A stretch of 19,764 bases of DNA from the NCBI GenBank assembly GCA_004325065.1, contig PITI01000136.1, positions 1 to 19,764 on the forward strand, read 5' to 3'. The notes beneath the pieces were generated by a model. It worked only from the letters and a program-made list of their open reading frames with translations, searched no databases and was not told the origin of the DNA. Source of the DNA: Hamiltosporidium magnivora. Lineage: Eukaryota > Microsporidia > Dubosqiidae. The position numbers and the translations under genes were made by a program. This document shows, in pieces, positions 1-9,810 of this stretch. The first letter of the stretch is position 1, and each line of letters opens with the position of its first letter.

Positions 1-140
1 GCTTTTTTTAAATCTTGGATTTTGGTTATATTTTTTTAGCTTTAATAAAACATACTTCTAAGAATGTGATATAAAATACTTTTTTAAAAAATGCTGAAAC
101 ATATTGTTAAAAAATGATAAGTCTAATTTTGCTTTTTAAG
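1..140. other. AT-rich non-coding DNA left of the retroposon
   Basis: No ORF, RNA gene or repeat is visible here. The base composition is the same as the AT-rich background that fills most of the window. It borders the left target-site duplication at 141. Confidence 0.7.
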
Positions 141-157
141 AATATGTCTTTGAAAAT
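141..157 (+). repeat. Left target-site duplication of the retroposon
   Basis: AATATGTCTTTGAAAAT here matches AATGTCTTTGGAAAT at 394-408 in direct orientation, apart from one 2-base gap and one A/G difference. The pair brackets a GC-richer block that ends in a short tandem repeat. That is the expected layout of a retroposed insertion whose flanking duplications have diverged. The T at 157 also belongs to the ATTC tail, so the exact boundary is ambiguous by a few bases. Confidence 0.6.
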
Positions 158-170
158 TCATTCATTCATC
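156..170 (-). repeat. (ATTC)n tail of the retroposon
   Basis: Three ATTC units followed by ATC run from 156 to 170. Read on the minus strand this is GATGAATGAATGAAT. It sits at the end of the GC-rich block, directly beside the left flanking duplication. Some non-LTR elements end in short tandem repeats of this kind rather than poly(A). The position supports this being the 3' end of a minus-strand element. Confidence 0.65.
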
Positions 171-393
171 CTCGGCAATACAGCCCTGTGCGAGCCTTGG
201 CCTCCCTTAGTAATATTGCCCACCTGTCTTTTTCTAGTGGGTTTGTTTACTTATCAGGTTCTGCACCAAGATGGTTTTAAAGGGTGATTGTTAGCACTAC
301 TCCCAATCCCAACACGGAGGATCAGTCCATTTTAGTCGCCTCTTACGACAAGCAGAGAATACTCCAAGCCATTTCGCTTCCGGGATGGTGGGG
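158..393 (-). mobile_element. Retroposon insertion: SINE or 5'-truncated non-LTR retrotransposon
   Basis: This block of about 236 bases is clearly GC-richer than its surroundings, has no open frame, and lies between imperfect direct repeats (141-157 and 394-408). Read on the minus strand, its 5' end is near 393 and it finishes in a GATGAATGAATG-type tail. Just inside the tail a perfect 7-bp stem joins 174-180 (GGCAATA) to 214-220 (TATTGCC). Other short perfect stems join 219-223 to 237-241, and 222-226 to 255-259 as an alternative. The minus-strand motif GTCGTAAGAGGCGAC (335-349) forms a 4-bp hairpin. It resembles, from memory, sequence common in invertebrate LINE/SINE 3' regions. I see no reverse transcriptase remnant and no clear polymerase III boxes, so LINE tail and SINE cannot be told apart. 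The family is not identified. Confidence 0.65.
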
Positions 394-408
394 AATGTCT
401 TTGGAAAT
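394..408 (+). repeat. Right target-site duplication of the retroposon
   Basis: AATGTCTTTGGAAAT is the direct-repeat partner of 141-157. It marks the 5' boundary of the minus-strand insertion at about 393. The gap and substitution between the two copies suggest the insertion is not recent. Confidence 0.6.
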
Positions 409-660
409 AGAAAACATAATATGATTGTTGGGAAGGTATTAATGAAATTGCCTCTTGAGGCAATTTTCTAAGCTTGGCTTTTAACATTTAAAGAGTTAAC
501 ATAAAAATTTCAAAGGGTGCCATTAGAAATTGACCTGAAGGAAAATGTCTTTCTATAAAGCATTATAGAAATTTTGTATATTGTTCGTCTATATTGTAAT
601 TTGGGATTGGGGTTATCATTCTTGTGACCATATCTTTTTTGATTTTCAAAGCAAGAAAAA
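409..660. other. Mildly GC-richer non-coding block beside the retroposon
   Basis: This 250-base stretch is somewhat less AT-rich than what follows. It holds a hairpin (445-466). It also holds TTGGGATTGGG at 601-611, the exact reverse complement of CCCAATCCCAA at 302-312 inside the retroposon. It might be remains of an older element, but no ORF or recognisable motif supports that. The composition falls back to background after about 660. Confidence 0.4.
445..466. repeat. 10-bp perfect inverted repeat (hairpin)
   Basis: AAATTGCCTC (445-454) and GAGGCAATTT (457-466) are exact reverse complements separated by TT. With the inner pair opened this gives 9 bp and a 4-base loop. It looks like a bacterial terminator stem but lacks a T-run directly after it and has no gene upstream, so no function is assigned. 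Confidence 0.6.
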
Positions 661-1816
661 TAACCTTACGTAAGAAAATAATAACAAGTTTGCAAAACAT
701 AAATATACAAATATGGCAATTTAAGTGTCGCTTACAGATATATATTTTAGCGATGCAAATTTAGCATGTTATTTTAACACTTAATCTACAATAAAATAAA
801 TTTGCTAAATATACAAAATTTTAAAAAAACGAAACCATCGTATAATATTTAGCCGATAAACTTTATTTTCTCATAAATCACTGCTGATAAAATAAATAAA
901 AAACCGCACTATGACTTTAAATAAAAAATATTGTAGTTGTTGTAAATCAAAGTCATTAATTTTGCAATTAAATACATCTTGCCATCAAATAAACTTTAAA
1001 TCGTTAAATTATCATTTTTATAAAGGTTCTTTATATTGAATTTGCGATTTGCAAAAGAACTTTTTTTATATTTACAATTGAATTTACGAATTTTGGTTCA
1101 TCTGGGAGGTTTTTTACAGAATTTTTAAGAAAATAAATCAGGGTGGATGAGTTTAGAACCAAATATTTTTATTTTAAGACTTCATTAAATTTCAAAATGT
1201 TTATCAAAAAGCGCTCTTTTTAAAATTATCAACAGGAAATCTTATTTCTGAAATATTTTTATTTACATTATTTTTCTAGGATTTTATATGTTAAAAATGT
1301 TTCGTATCACATGACCGACTAGGCATAGATATAATGTTAATTATTTTTTTACATCTGACCAAAGTAATTGCTGTTTTCTATTTTTCTTGAATTTATATGA
1401 AGCGTCTAACAAAGTAAAACGACACGTATAAAATTTTCTTCTGTTTGTTTATTATTGGAGATCTGATTGTTGTAAAGGAATATTGTATTTTCAAATCACG
1501 AATAGAACACACGTTATGATTTTTCTCTAATAAAATCATTCAATATTTTATTGCATAGATTATATTCTTTTAAGCTGTGTAGATAAAAGTTATTTGAAGG
1601 ATGATTTTTACAAAAAAATATAAAAAAATAAATCTTACAGCAGTTTGCAACAATATGTGATAAATTTAATACAATAGTTATCTTGAAAATCAGTACTTTT
1701 TTTATTGAAATATTTTCTTAATTTATTTTGTTTATAATTTAAAAGAGTATATAATATCGTTTTATCATTTCGAATCTTACGATACAAATTTCTCTGCTTG
1801 GTAAAAAAGTATCTCT
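661..1816. other. AT-rich stretch without genes
   Basis: Uniform AT-rich sequence with homopolymer A and T runs. I see no ORF of useful length, no tRNA-like fold and no repeat. An ORF at 1635-1820 on the minus strand starts with TTG and is dominated by K, N, Y, F, I and L, which is what random AT-rich DNA gives. It is not called. Confidence 0.6.
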
Positions 1817-1921
1817 TCAAAGTTTAAAATAGGTTTTAGACGGCACAGAGCTTCTACAAGGCTTTGAAATATATTCGCTTGAAATAATGACAGCAGATAA
1901 CATTCTTCGAATACCTTGAAC
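1817..1921 (-). other. Exon-like short open segment, unrecognised
   Basis: Reading on the minus strand from 1921, a frame of 34 codons ends in TGA at 1817-1819. Its start reads VQGIRRMLSAVIISSEYISK, and its residues (V, R, S, P, C) are less AT-driven than its surroundings. It directly follows a pyrimidine-rich run ending TTTTTTAG at 1929-1922, which would serve as a eukaryotic 3' splice site. There is no ATG at the segment start (an internal ATG is residue 7). I recognise no domain. It could be a last exon, a decayed gene fragment or chance; open segments of this length are common in random DNA. Confidence 0.2.
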
Positions 1922-4900
1922 CTAAAAAATATAGCAAAAATAGATACTATTATTAAACAAACAATAATTATTATAAATTGACTACATTTTATCTAGCTCT
2001 CTGATGAATAGTTATTGCAAAAAAAATACAAAAATTCAGAAAAAAATTGCAAGAGCAATTTCGAAAATTCTCATATACATAGATTTAAATATATTTAATG
2101 TTATAATTTCGAAAATATTTTCATTTCAATAAATTTGATTAAGCCTGTTCTTGTCAAACAATCTAGGATAGATTGTATGAACCATTTTTTAAAATTTTTT
2201 AGCAATATGATCCTGATTAAAATTTTTTAAGAGGCAATGCTAGTATTTACTATGCATATTTTGTTACCTTCATCAGAAGTTTCGAGATATATGAGATAAA
2301 ATGAAGAAATATTACAAACTAAGTTGAAAATTTAATTTGTATAAAAAATATAGGTCGTTTTGAACGTAAAAAACTGAACGCTATATATATATAATTTACT
2401 GTCTTAAGGATAGAATTGTTTTTCTACAAATCGTAATGAATTTTTGCAAGTTCAAATTGCAATTAAAAAAATGTTTTTTTTTGTCATTTTCTTAGTGTAA
2501 AATATACATGCAAGTAAATTCAAATGTTGTAACTTAATCTCTTTCATTATGATATGTTCTAAGAGGATATATATGCAGACAAACAAATTTAACAAAGTGA
2601 CTTGAATGTTAAATATCTGTGTGGTTATTATAAAGCTGTTTAGACGAATATATGTTAAGAATAATTGTAATATAAAATGTATCATAAGTTTTTGTCAATT
2701 TATGTATACTAACAGTAATGATTTTTGTTTGTGTGTAAAATTTAAAAGTTTCTTGAATGTAATATAATATTTCTAAAAAAAGCTTTAGTCTAGAATTGGC
2801 TTGTAGTTTTCACTTTTAATTTTAACCTTCAAAAAATGCACAACTTTATATATTTCGCCGCGTTTTTATTTTCGGTTCGAAATACAAACTTCAGCTTAAG
2901 AATTTAATATTACAGAAAGTTCAATACATTGCAATATCTATAAAAAGAGCATTTTGGTTTTTCTTTTCTATGTGATTGCGTGAAGGCTTCTATTTTTCCT
3001 AATATCTTTTAGTATGGTAAACAAAACGAATCATATAATTCTAGCATCTCTTCTAGAATTTTTGTTTCATTTTAAATAGTAAATATATTACTGGTAACCG
3101 AGATGTTTTTATTATCAAAAAGCAAGTATTTACTGTACGATGAAAACATATGCTATTATATAATCTAAAACGTGGTGTTAAAATGTCTTGAAATAGTATA
3201 CCTTAGAGCTTTCTATTCGATTAAAAAGTAATATTTACATCTCTCGCTACAAATGATTCAACAGATATTAATTAGCACAGAATGAAGCATATTTTAATTG
3301 TCCATAGATATTTCATAGTACTAATAAAAAACTTTTTTATAAAAAAATAGTGAAATGCAAAACTTCACTTGTCTAAATGCTGTCATTGCAATGTTAAAAT
3401 TTATGCTTATTTTTGGGTAGAAAGGGCAGTTAGATATGTAAAAAAGTGTTTCAATGTGTGTCTATAGTCTTGCATTAATATCTATTTTTATAAATTTGGC
3501 TATTGTATCTGTAAGTCAAGAGTAAAAGCTTTTATTTTATTTTATTATATTTGAGAGCGAAAACTCTGTAGAAATCTATACTTAGATGTTATTAAAGAAT
3601 TCTATCTCTTAAAATATTTGTAATATTCTATTACACCAAAGTTTAAATATTAATAAGCTTAACAGTAATTTATACACAAAATATAAGAAAAAGCTGTTAA
3701 ACCTGAAAATTATTTTTTTACTATGTTTCTTATTCTCTTTTTAATTGTTATAATATTTATTTTTATGCATCTGAAATGTCTAAAATTTATGATATTACCA
3801 TGATATATTAACTAACGACACAAAGACAAAAAATAAGCAATATACATTTTTTAAAAAATGGTTTAAACATTCCTCTAGACGGTATTAAACGTCTATAAAA
3901 TAATAAACGATAAAATGTGAGTAAACGATAGGTTTGTAAAGAAATTGCAAATTGTTCAAAGTGCGTTATTAAATTTAAACTATTTACCTCGATTTAAATA
4001 CAATTATATTAGATTTTATATGACAAATTTTGTTGGTTAAATATAAGAATAAAATAAACATAAAAATTTATGTAGAAAATATACCTTCTGTTTGATTTAT
4101 ATTAAGCCTGGTATTTTTTTAACCATTATTCGCTTTATTAAGATTTGATTCCGCTTTATATACAATCGGAAATTATTATAAAAAAACACATAAAATTAAA
4201 ACACAATATACTTAGTTTAAAATTCTGAAATATTCTTGGATACAAGAACTTGATTTCTAACATCTATGTCGCGCAAAAAACCATTATAAAATTTTTAATA
4301 GGTAAGCATAATGTGTTTGTATTAATCATAAGGAATCTTTCTTAGCATATAGAATCTGCACAATTTAATAAGTCTATATTGTTTGTTGTTTGGAATTACT
4401 AGCCTAGTTGCACAAACGTGTAGCAAAAAATTTTTATACTTTTACTTGATGATTTCCTTAGACTCCAATGAAATAAATTAAAAACGAAAATAAATTTCTT
4501 TACAAAAAACCATTATTGTTATAGATTTCTGATTTTTATATGCAGCATGAAATAGATGAATAAAATATATATGAAAGGAGCATTTGCTTGATATATCACA
4601 CTCCAAAATACTTTTTGAGTAGTGGTTTCTTATGTATTGATAACTAATTGATATATAAATAAAAGGTTTTGTAATTACAAGAAAAATTTTTGATTTGTGC
4701 TATCTTATGTATATAGTACATTTTACTTTTCAAATACTTGTTAAGATTTAAAAAATGAAACTGAGAAATCTTATGTAATATCTTTGTTCGTTAGTATTTT
4801 GCGGAGGGAATCGACATCTATACCATTATAAAATAATAATTTTTTAAAAACGGAAATAAAGTTATTTTTATACAAAAAAATATATAATCAATCAAAAATC

Positions 4901-6482
4901 ATAGAATTCATACTATAAAATATTTATTAAATGCTGGTTTTTCTAAATTTTAATCTAAATTATATTTAAACATTTTTAAATATGTTATGTAGTTAATAGA
5001 TTTCACTTATTTATTAATATTATAGAATAGTAATTTCAAATTTGTCAACCATAAATAGTATAAACTGTTTTGTTTAATGCGTTTTTTCTTTGTCGAAAGG
5101 AAAAGGCTTTTTCATTTGGGTTTCTCTGAATATTGAAAAACAAAGTAATATTTTTAAATATATCTGATAAGCATCTTATACGTATTAAAACAATATCTTT
5201 TATAATTTTCAGGGTTAACACAAAATATGCACGCTTTATAAAATCCTTTATACCCTTAAGTTATCGCTAGAGGGCTGACTTTATAGATTAAATATTATGC
5301 TACGGAAATTTAAACGTATTTAGATTATTAAAAGCTTGCAAGTCTAAAAAAATCATTTTATTCGAGCATTAATGAATTTGCTTATTTTTAAAGTTTAAAT
5401 ATTCTCAGCTTTTAGGTATTTTTATTGTACTATTACAATTTATTAAAATTATGATATTTGCAAAGTTTTAGTTTATATGATATGGTCTTATTCTATTACT
5501 TCTGTGAAATAACTTTATATGCTTAGGTAATGTATTATTTCTTCTATATCGCTTCTCCTTGTCTTTTTAAAGTATTAATGTTAGATCTTTGAAACTTAGT
5601 TGTTGATATGCTGCAAAATTAGAAATCGATAAACTTCAAAAAAGCTTACGCTTCATAAGGCACAAAAGGTATTTTTTTATATACGCAATTATATAATTTT
5701 TGATTTACCAATAATTTTTTTGTAACTTTTTTACATTTCTCTTATAATCATTTGCACGAACTTTTAAGACATTTTTTTTATTAATTGACGAATATTTTTA
5801 AGTATTACAGATCTTAAGTAATTCTTTCAAGATTTATGCCTTTACAAAAAAATATAGTTAAAATGGATACTGATACGCTCGTGATCTGAAATATAGGTTT
5901 CTCTAAAATAATGATACAAATATGTTTAAATTTATGTTTTTAAGCTTTTATAATGCCTGATAAAAACAAGACATATGTTTTATGGATTTTTACTAATAGA
6001 ATAAGTAAATATGTACAATCTTTTCATTCAAAATCGCATTAAAACGAAAATTTGGGTTGCTTAAACCAATCTTTTTAAACTTTTTCAGTACTATTCAAAA
6101 AACTCATTTTGTAGAATACTAAAAAATTTTTCTAATTGTTATATTTGAATCGGTTTGTTGAAAATAGATTTCGAAGCATTTAATATATCATCGAGATTTT
6201 TTGATAATTATATTCTCTGTGTGATCTATCATAAGAAACAAAGTATATAATGTATTCAAATATATTTTATATAAAAAAGCAGTTTTATATACTTAAAGTG
6301 AATATATTGGGTTACGGTATTTTATTGTATTTTGATTTATAGAATTTCTGTATATTTAGAAAATTTTCAGACTTATTTCGTTCTGTTACAAAACCAATTG
6401 TAAATAAAAAGGCTTAGATAATATATCATTACTTACTTAAGATTGTTCTGCTTCTCCTGCAAAGGAAAGCGTTTACTAAATC
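1922..6482. other. Long AT-rich stretch without genes
   Basis: About 4.6 kb of near-uniform AT-rich DNA. It contains only trivial features: a 12-base TA run at 2382-2393, many A/T homopolymers, and brief less AT-rich spots around 2850-2900, 5085-5120 and 5250-5280. An ORF at 2452-2685 on the minus strand is hydrophobic and low in complexity, as expected by chance. No RNA gene, repeat array or mobile element is visible. Confidence 0.6.
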
Positions 6483-6502
6483 GAAAAAAAAGGCTTTTTT
6501 TC
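6483..6502. repeat. A-run/T-run hairpin
   Basis: GAAAAAAA (6483-6490) and TTTTTTTC (6495-6502) are perfect complements around the 4-base loop AGGC. The fold is AT-only apart from the closing G-C pair. Such structures arise often by chance in this composition, so no role is assigned. It lies 16 bases before a short ORF with a Shine-Dalgarno-like leader (6519-6611). Confidence 0.45.
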
Positions 6503-6518
6503 CATTAAGGGGAGCAAA

Positions 6519-6611
6519 ATGGAACATATATCGGGTTATTATAATTTTAATAATTTGAGCATGAGTAAAGATTATAAACTTTTTACATGCTTTTTTTGTA
6601 ATCTGGTATAA
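6519..6611 (+). CDS. Possible 30-codon ORF with Shine-Dalgarno-like leader (doubtful)
   Basis: The frame starts MEHISGYYNFNNLSMSKDYK and ends with TAA at 6609-6611. Immediately upstream, AAGGGGAG lies about 4 bases before the ATG, which would be a good ribosome binding site in a bacterium. The peptide has no recognised domain or signal and no neighbouring genes. Because the window otherwise looks eukaryotic and AT-rich, the leader is probably coincidental. I list it only because it is the best start context seen in the window. Confidence 0.1.
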   Translation: MEHISGYYNFNNLSMSKDYKLFTCFFCNLV

Positions 6612-9600
6612 TGGTTTATCTTAAAATATATTTAGTTATGATACAAATCTAGTTTAATATCGAAAATTTTTTTGTGAATCTAATCGGAAATATTATTCTG
6701 TATTTTGCATTCATTTTAAGAACATGGCTACGTTTGAATGCTTTGATTAAGATTGAAAAAAATAGCTATTTAAAGAATATAAAAGCTATTTATTTTGTAA
6801 TTCGAATACCTATTCGGAATATATTTCGTTTTTTCTACTCTTATTATTTATTTGAAAGTTTTTTTTGGATAAAAATAGGATATGGTGTATTTGGGGCATT
6901 CTAGATTCGTGTTTCAAAAGTCTTTTATTGATTCCATAAACATTTAATGAAGAAACTCGTTGCTCTGATAAGAGGTAATAAATGTCATACAAATAAATTC
7001 ATATATATCACATCATACATATTTATTATAATATTTTTATGGCTTAATTGTGAATTTATGCTAATATTCCTAATTTTCTGCCTATATCTTAAAAAAAATA
7101 TTCATTGTAATGTTATTCAGGTAAATATGTTGACTTTAATTTTATAAATATAGAAAATTTTTAAACTAAACTGAAAGTCTTTGTTTTTGATTTGCGCTTA
7201 AAGTTTATACATAAAAAGTTTTCTAAATAGGCTAGTTATTTGATAAAAATTTATTTAATTTATGTTTTGAATTGGGTATTTTGATTATTGTATTTTGGTA
7301 TGCATCTGCAGTAAAGAATTAAATATCACTAAATTATACTTTTTTTTTGTACGTTTAAAACAAAGACCATAAATATAGTATATAGAAAATTTGCACTTCA
7401 ATCATTTTTTGCAAATTAAAACAAAACCAGTTTACAAAATATTATTATATTTTCTAAGAATGATTAGTTTACAATATAAATCTCCATAGTATTTAGCGTT
7501 TGATCAACGGGTAGGACTTATATTTTTGTCAACATTCTGATCTTATTGATTTACGAATTGGAATTCGCTTTATCTGAAAAATTAAAAGGTCGAGATTTTA
7601 TATTAGATTTTTCAATTAGTTTTGACACATTTTTAAAAGACGCATTTATCTTGGAATTATTCAAAAAATACTTAGATGATGACTGATTTCGAGCGTTTTA
7701 ACTAAATTAAAACAAGTAATTCAAATATTTAGAGGTTTTAGTAATTTTTTTAAACCGTCTTTAAAAATAGAAAAAAATAGCTAGTTTTAATTCTTATGCA
7801 TTGCGACGAATATTACTTATTCTTTCATACAGTAAGAAGAAAATAAGTTTTAGAAAAACATTTCAAGGCAAAACTTTACAAATTTTTCTTTATTAACAAT
7901 ATATTTATTAACAATATATTTGTTTTCAGAATCAAGCTGTAAGCATTACTTATCGAAATTGATAGTTTTATATTTTATTCGATATATTACAAATTGTAAA
8001 ATAAATAAAATTCCATGTCTTTTCTATCTAAAAACATATTTGCAATTATTTATAAATGCAATTGCTCACAAATAAATTTTACTCCTACTAAAAAATATGC
8101 CAAACTTTGTTACTTAGTCAGATATAGGACATAGAAAAATATCAGGCTTTTGAGCTATTAGTTCATATATAAAGAATTTTATTTTGGAATTTTTATTATC
8201 TCAGTACACTATTTTTTTTTCAATCTTATTTTCTAATTTTTGGCATACTTAGCCTGTTGTATGAAAACAATTTCCACAATTCTAAAAATGACTGGCTAAA
8301 AAGATATGTTTAAAATTTTGGAGTAAATTTCAATTTTTTAAAAACCAATTTCTGAAGGAGATTTTTACCGCATTTCATATTCAGTGGTTGAACTGAGGAA
8401 AATGAAATGTTTTCTTTATTTGAACGTTTAATGTTCTACGCAATATAAAATTAAAATATACGCTTACAATTATATTTTTGAATGTCTTTTACTTTAAATT
8501 AAAACGTAATTTGTTTTTTATACTAGATAAGAAACTGATAGTGAATATATAGTTCTATTTAAGTGCGGTTTGCCTATTGCCTTTTATTTAAACTTCTAAA
8601 TCTATGTTACTGTATTAAACCAATCGCCAAGTCAAATGTTCTATTCAAATATAAAATCTTTGTGTTTAATCTGCGCGAGATGTTTTTAATACCCGAAATT
8701 ACAATGATTATTCTGTGACAATCGTGTAATTTCTAACAAATATTTATAAATATGCTTGACTTAAAATTATGCTTAAATTAACAAAAGCTAAACTTAAAAA
8801 GTTTATAAAATTTTTTAGTGGCCGTACATTATTAAGAAATGCAATATTAGTGCTTAAAAATTCTCTTGTTTACTCTACTTCACATTATATTTTATTACTC
8901 TATTTATAGTTGAGCATGCTGTAATATACGTCTAAGCAAATGTATTAATTTTCTAAGTATAAAAAAATTCATCAAGTTTTTTTGTACAAAAATATATATT
9001 GGTACTTATTTATTTATCTAACTAGATCTTAAATCAATAATTGGCTCTGTAGAGAAAATCGAGTATTTTTAAGTAAAACTTTTTTAATTAAAGGTTTAAA
9101 TTGATAGTTAACATTTATAATATGTTGCCTTTGTAGCCTAATAGGGTACAGTAATTTTATAGAATTTATAATTATAAGAGCAGTTAGCCTATAAGAATTT
9201 TATGCATCATTATAAACTTCATCTATTTCAAATTTAAATTGCATCTTATTAAAAAATATATAGAAAAACTAAAATATATTTAATAATTTATAAATAATAA
9301 CAAAAACTAACACTTTTAGTGAGTTAGAATGAAACTATAATTTTTGAATACATATCGTTGATTTTGAAAAGGAGAAACAATGGGCTATAAAAATATAAAC
9401 CTTATCAGAACAAAGCGTATTATTAATTTATAATATAAAAAAAAAATTTTAGTTGATTTTATGATTAAACAATAATCTAAGTTTTTTGATTTATTCTTCT
9501 ATAGCTAAAACTAAATATATTTCTATTTTCAAAAGACATATATGAGTTAAATATGCATATATTTTTTGAATACAATTTGTAAGAATTTTTGCTGTTATGA

Positions 9601-9699
9601 AGTCAATTAATATCCATAGATAAAAATTCATAACAAAATTGAATTTATATTGCTAAAAAAGTCGGGGATACTTTTAAATATATCTTGAATAATAAATCC
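6612..9699. other. Long AT-rich stretch without genes
   Basis: About 3.1 kb of AT-rich DNA. Two plus-strand frames, 6674-6904 (76 codons, GTG start) and 6947-7147 (66 codons), are rich in I, L, F, Y, K and N. They look like chance ORFs or spurious hydrophobic frames rather than membrane proteins. A 15-bp tandem duplication lies at 7889-7921. A 16-codon ORF at 9380-9430 has AAGGAG six bases upstream but is too short to support. Confidence 0.55.
7889..7921. repeat. Two-copy tandem duplication, 15-bp unit
   Basis: ATTAACAATATATTT occurs twice in a row (7892-7906 and 7907-7921) with no mismatch, and the match extends three bases further left. It looks like a small replication-slippage duplication. 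It is perfect, so it is probably recent compared with the other repeats in the window. Confidence 0.85.
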
Positions 9700-9810
9700 T
9701 CATAACAAGAAAGAGTTTTTTGTACAAAGACATGTATATCTGTGTTTAGACTTCATGAAACAATGCTGGGGAGCCTGTTTTGCCTTGAGATCGCTATATC
9801 GAGCATTCAT
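9700..9810 (-). other. Exon-like 36-codon ORF, unrecognised
   Basis: On the minus strand an ATG at 9810 opens 36 codons ending in TGA at 9700-9702. It begins MNARYSDLKAKQAPQHCFMK. The DNA around 9765-9815 is distinctly less AT-rich than its neighbours, and the residues (A, Q, P, H, C, R) are unusual for random AT-rich sequence. No domain is recognised, and a stop (TAG) lies in frame four codons upstream of the ATG. It may be an exon, a decayed gene fragment or a chance ORF. Confidence 0.15.

Noticed and set aside
1635..1820. 61-codon minus-strand ORF next to the exon-like segment
   Set aside because: Starts with TTG, rich in K, N, Y and F, and overlaps the stop of the exon-like segment by only a few bases without any operon logic.
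2452..2685. 77-codon minus-strand ORF
   Set aside because: Translation dominated by I, L, F, K and T with no domain; length is within chance for this much sequence.
6674..6904. 76-codon plus-strand ORF with hydrophobic translation
   Set aside because: It starts with GTG, and its residues are almost all I, F, L, Y, K, N and R as random AT-rich DNA would give. It has no recognisable domain or gene neighbour.
6947..7147. 66-codon plus-strand ORF
   Set aside because: Low-complexity hydrophobic translation typical of the base composition; no supporting context.
9369..9430. Ribosome-binding-like AAGGAG before a 16-codon ORF
   Set aside because: The peptide is tiny, featureless and AT-driven; the motif is likely chance in a window with no bacterial gene structure.
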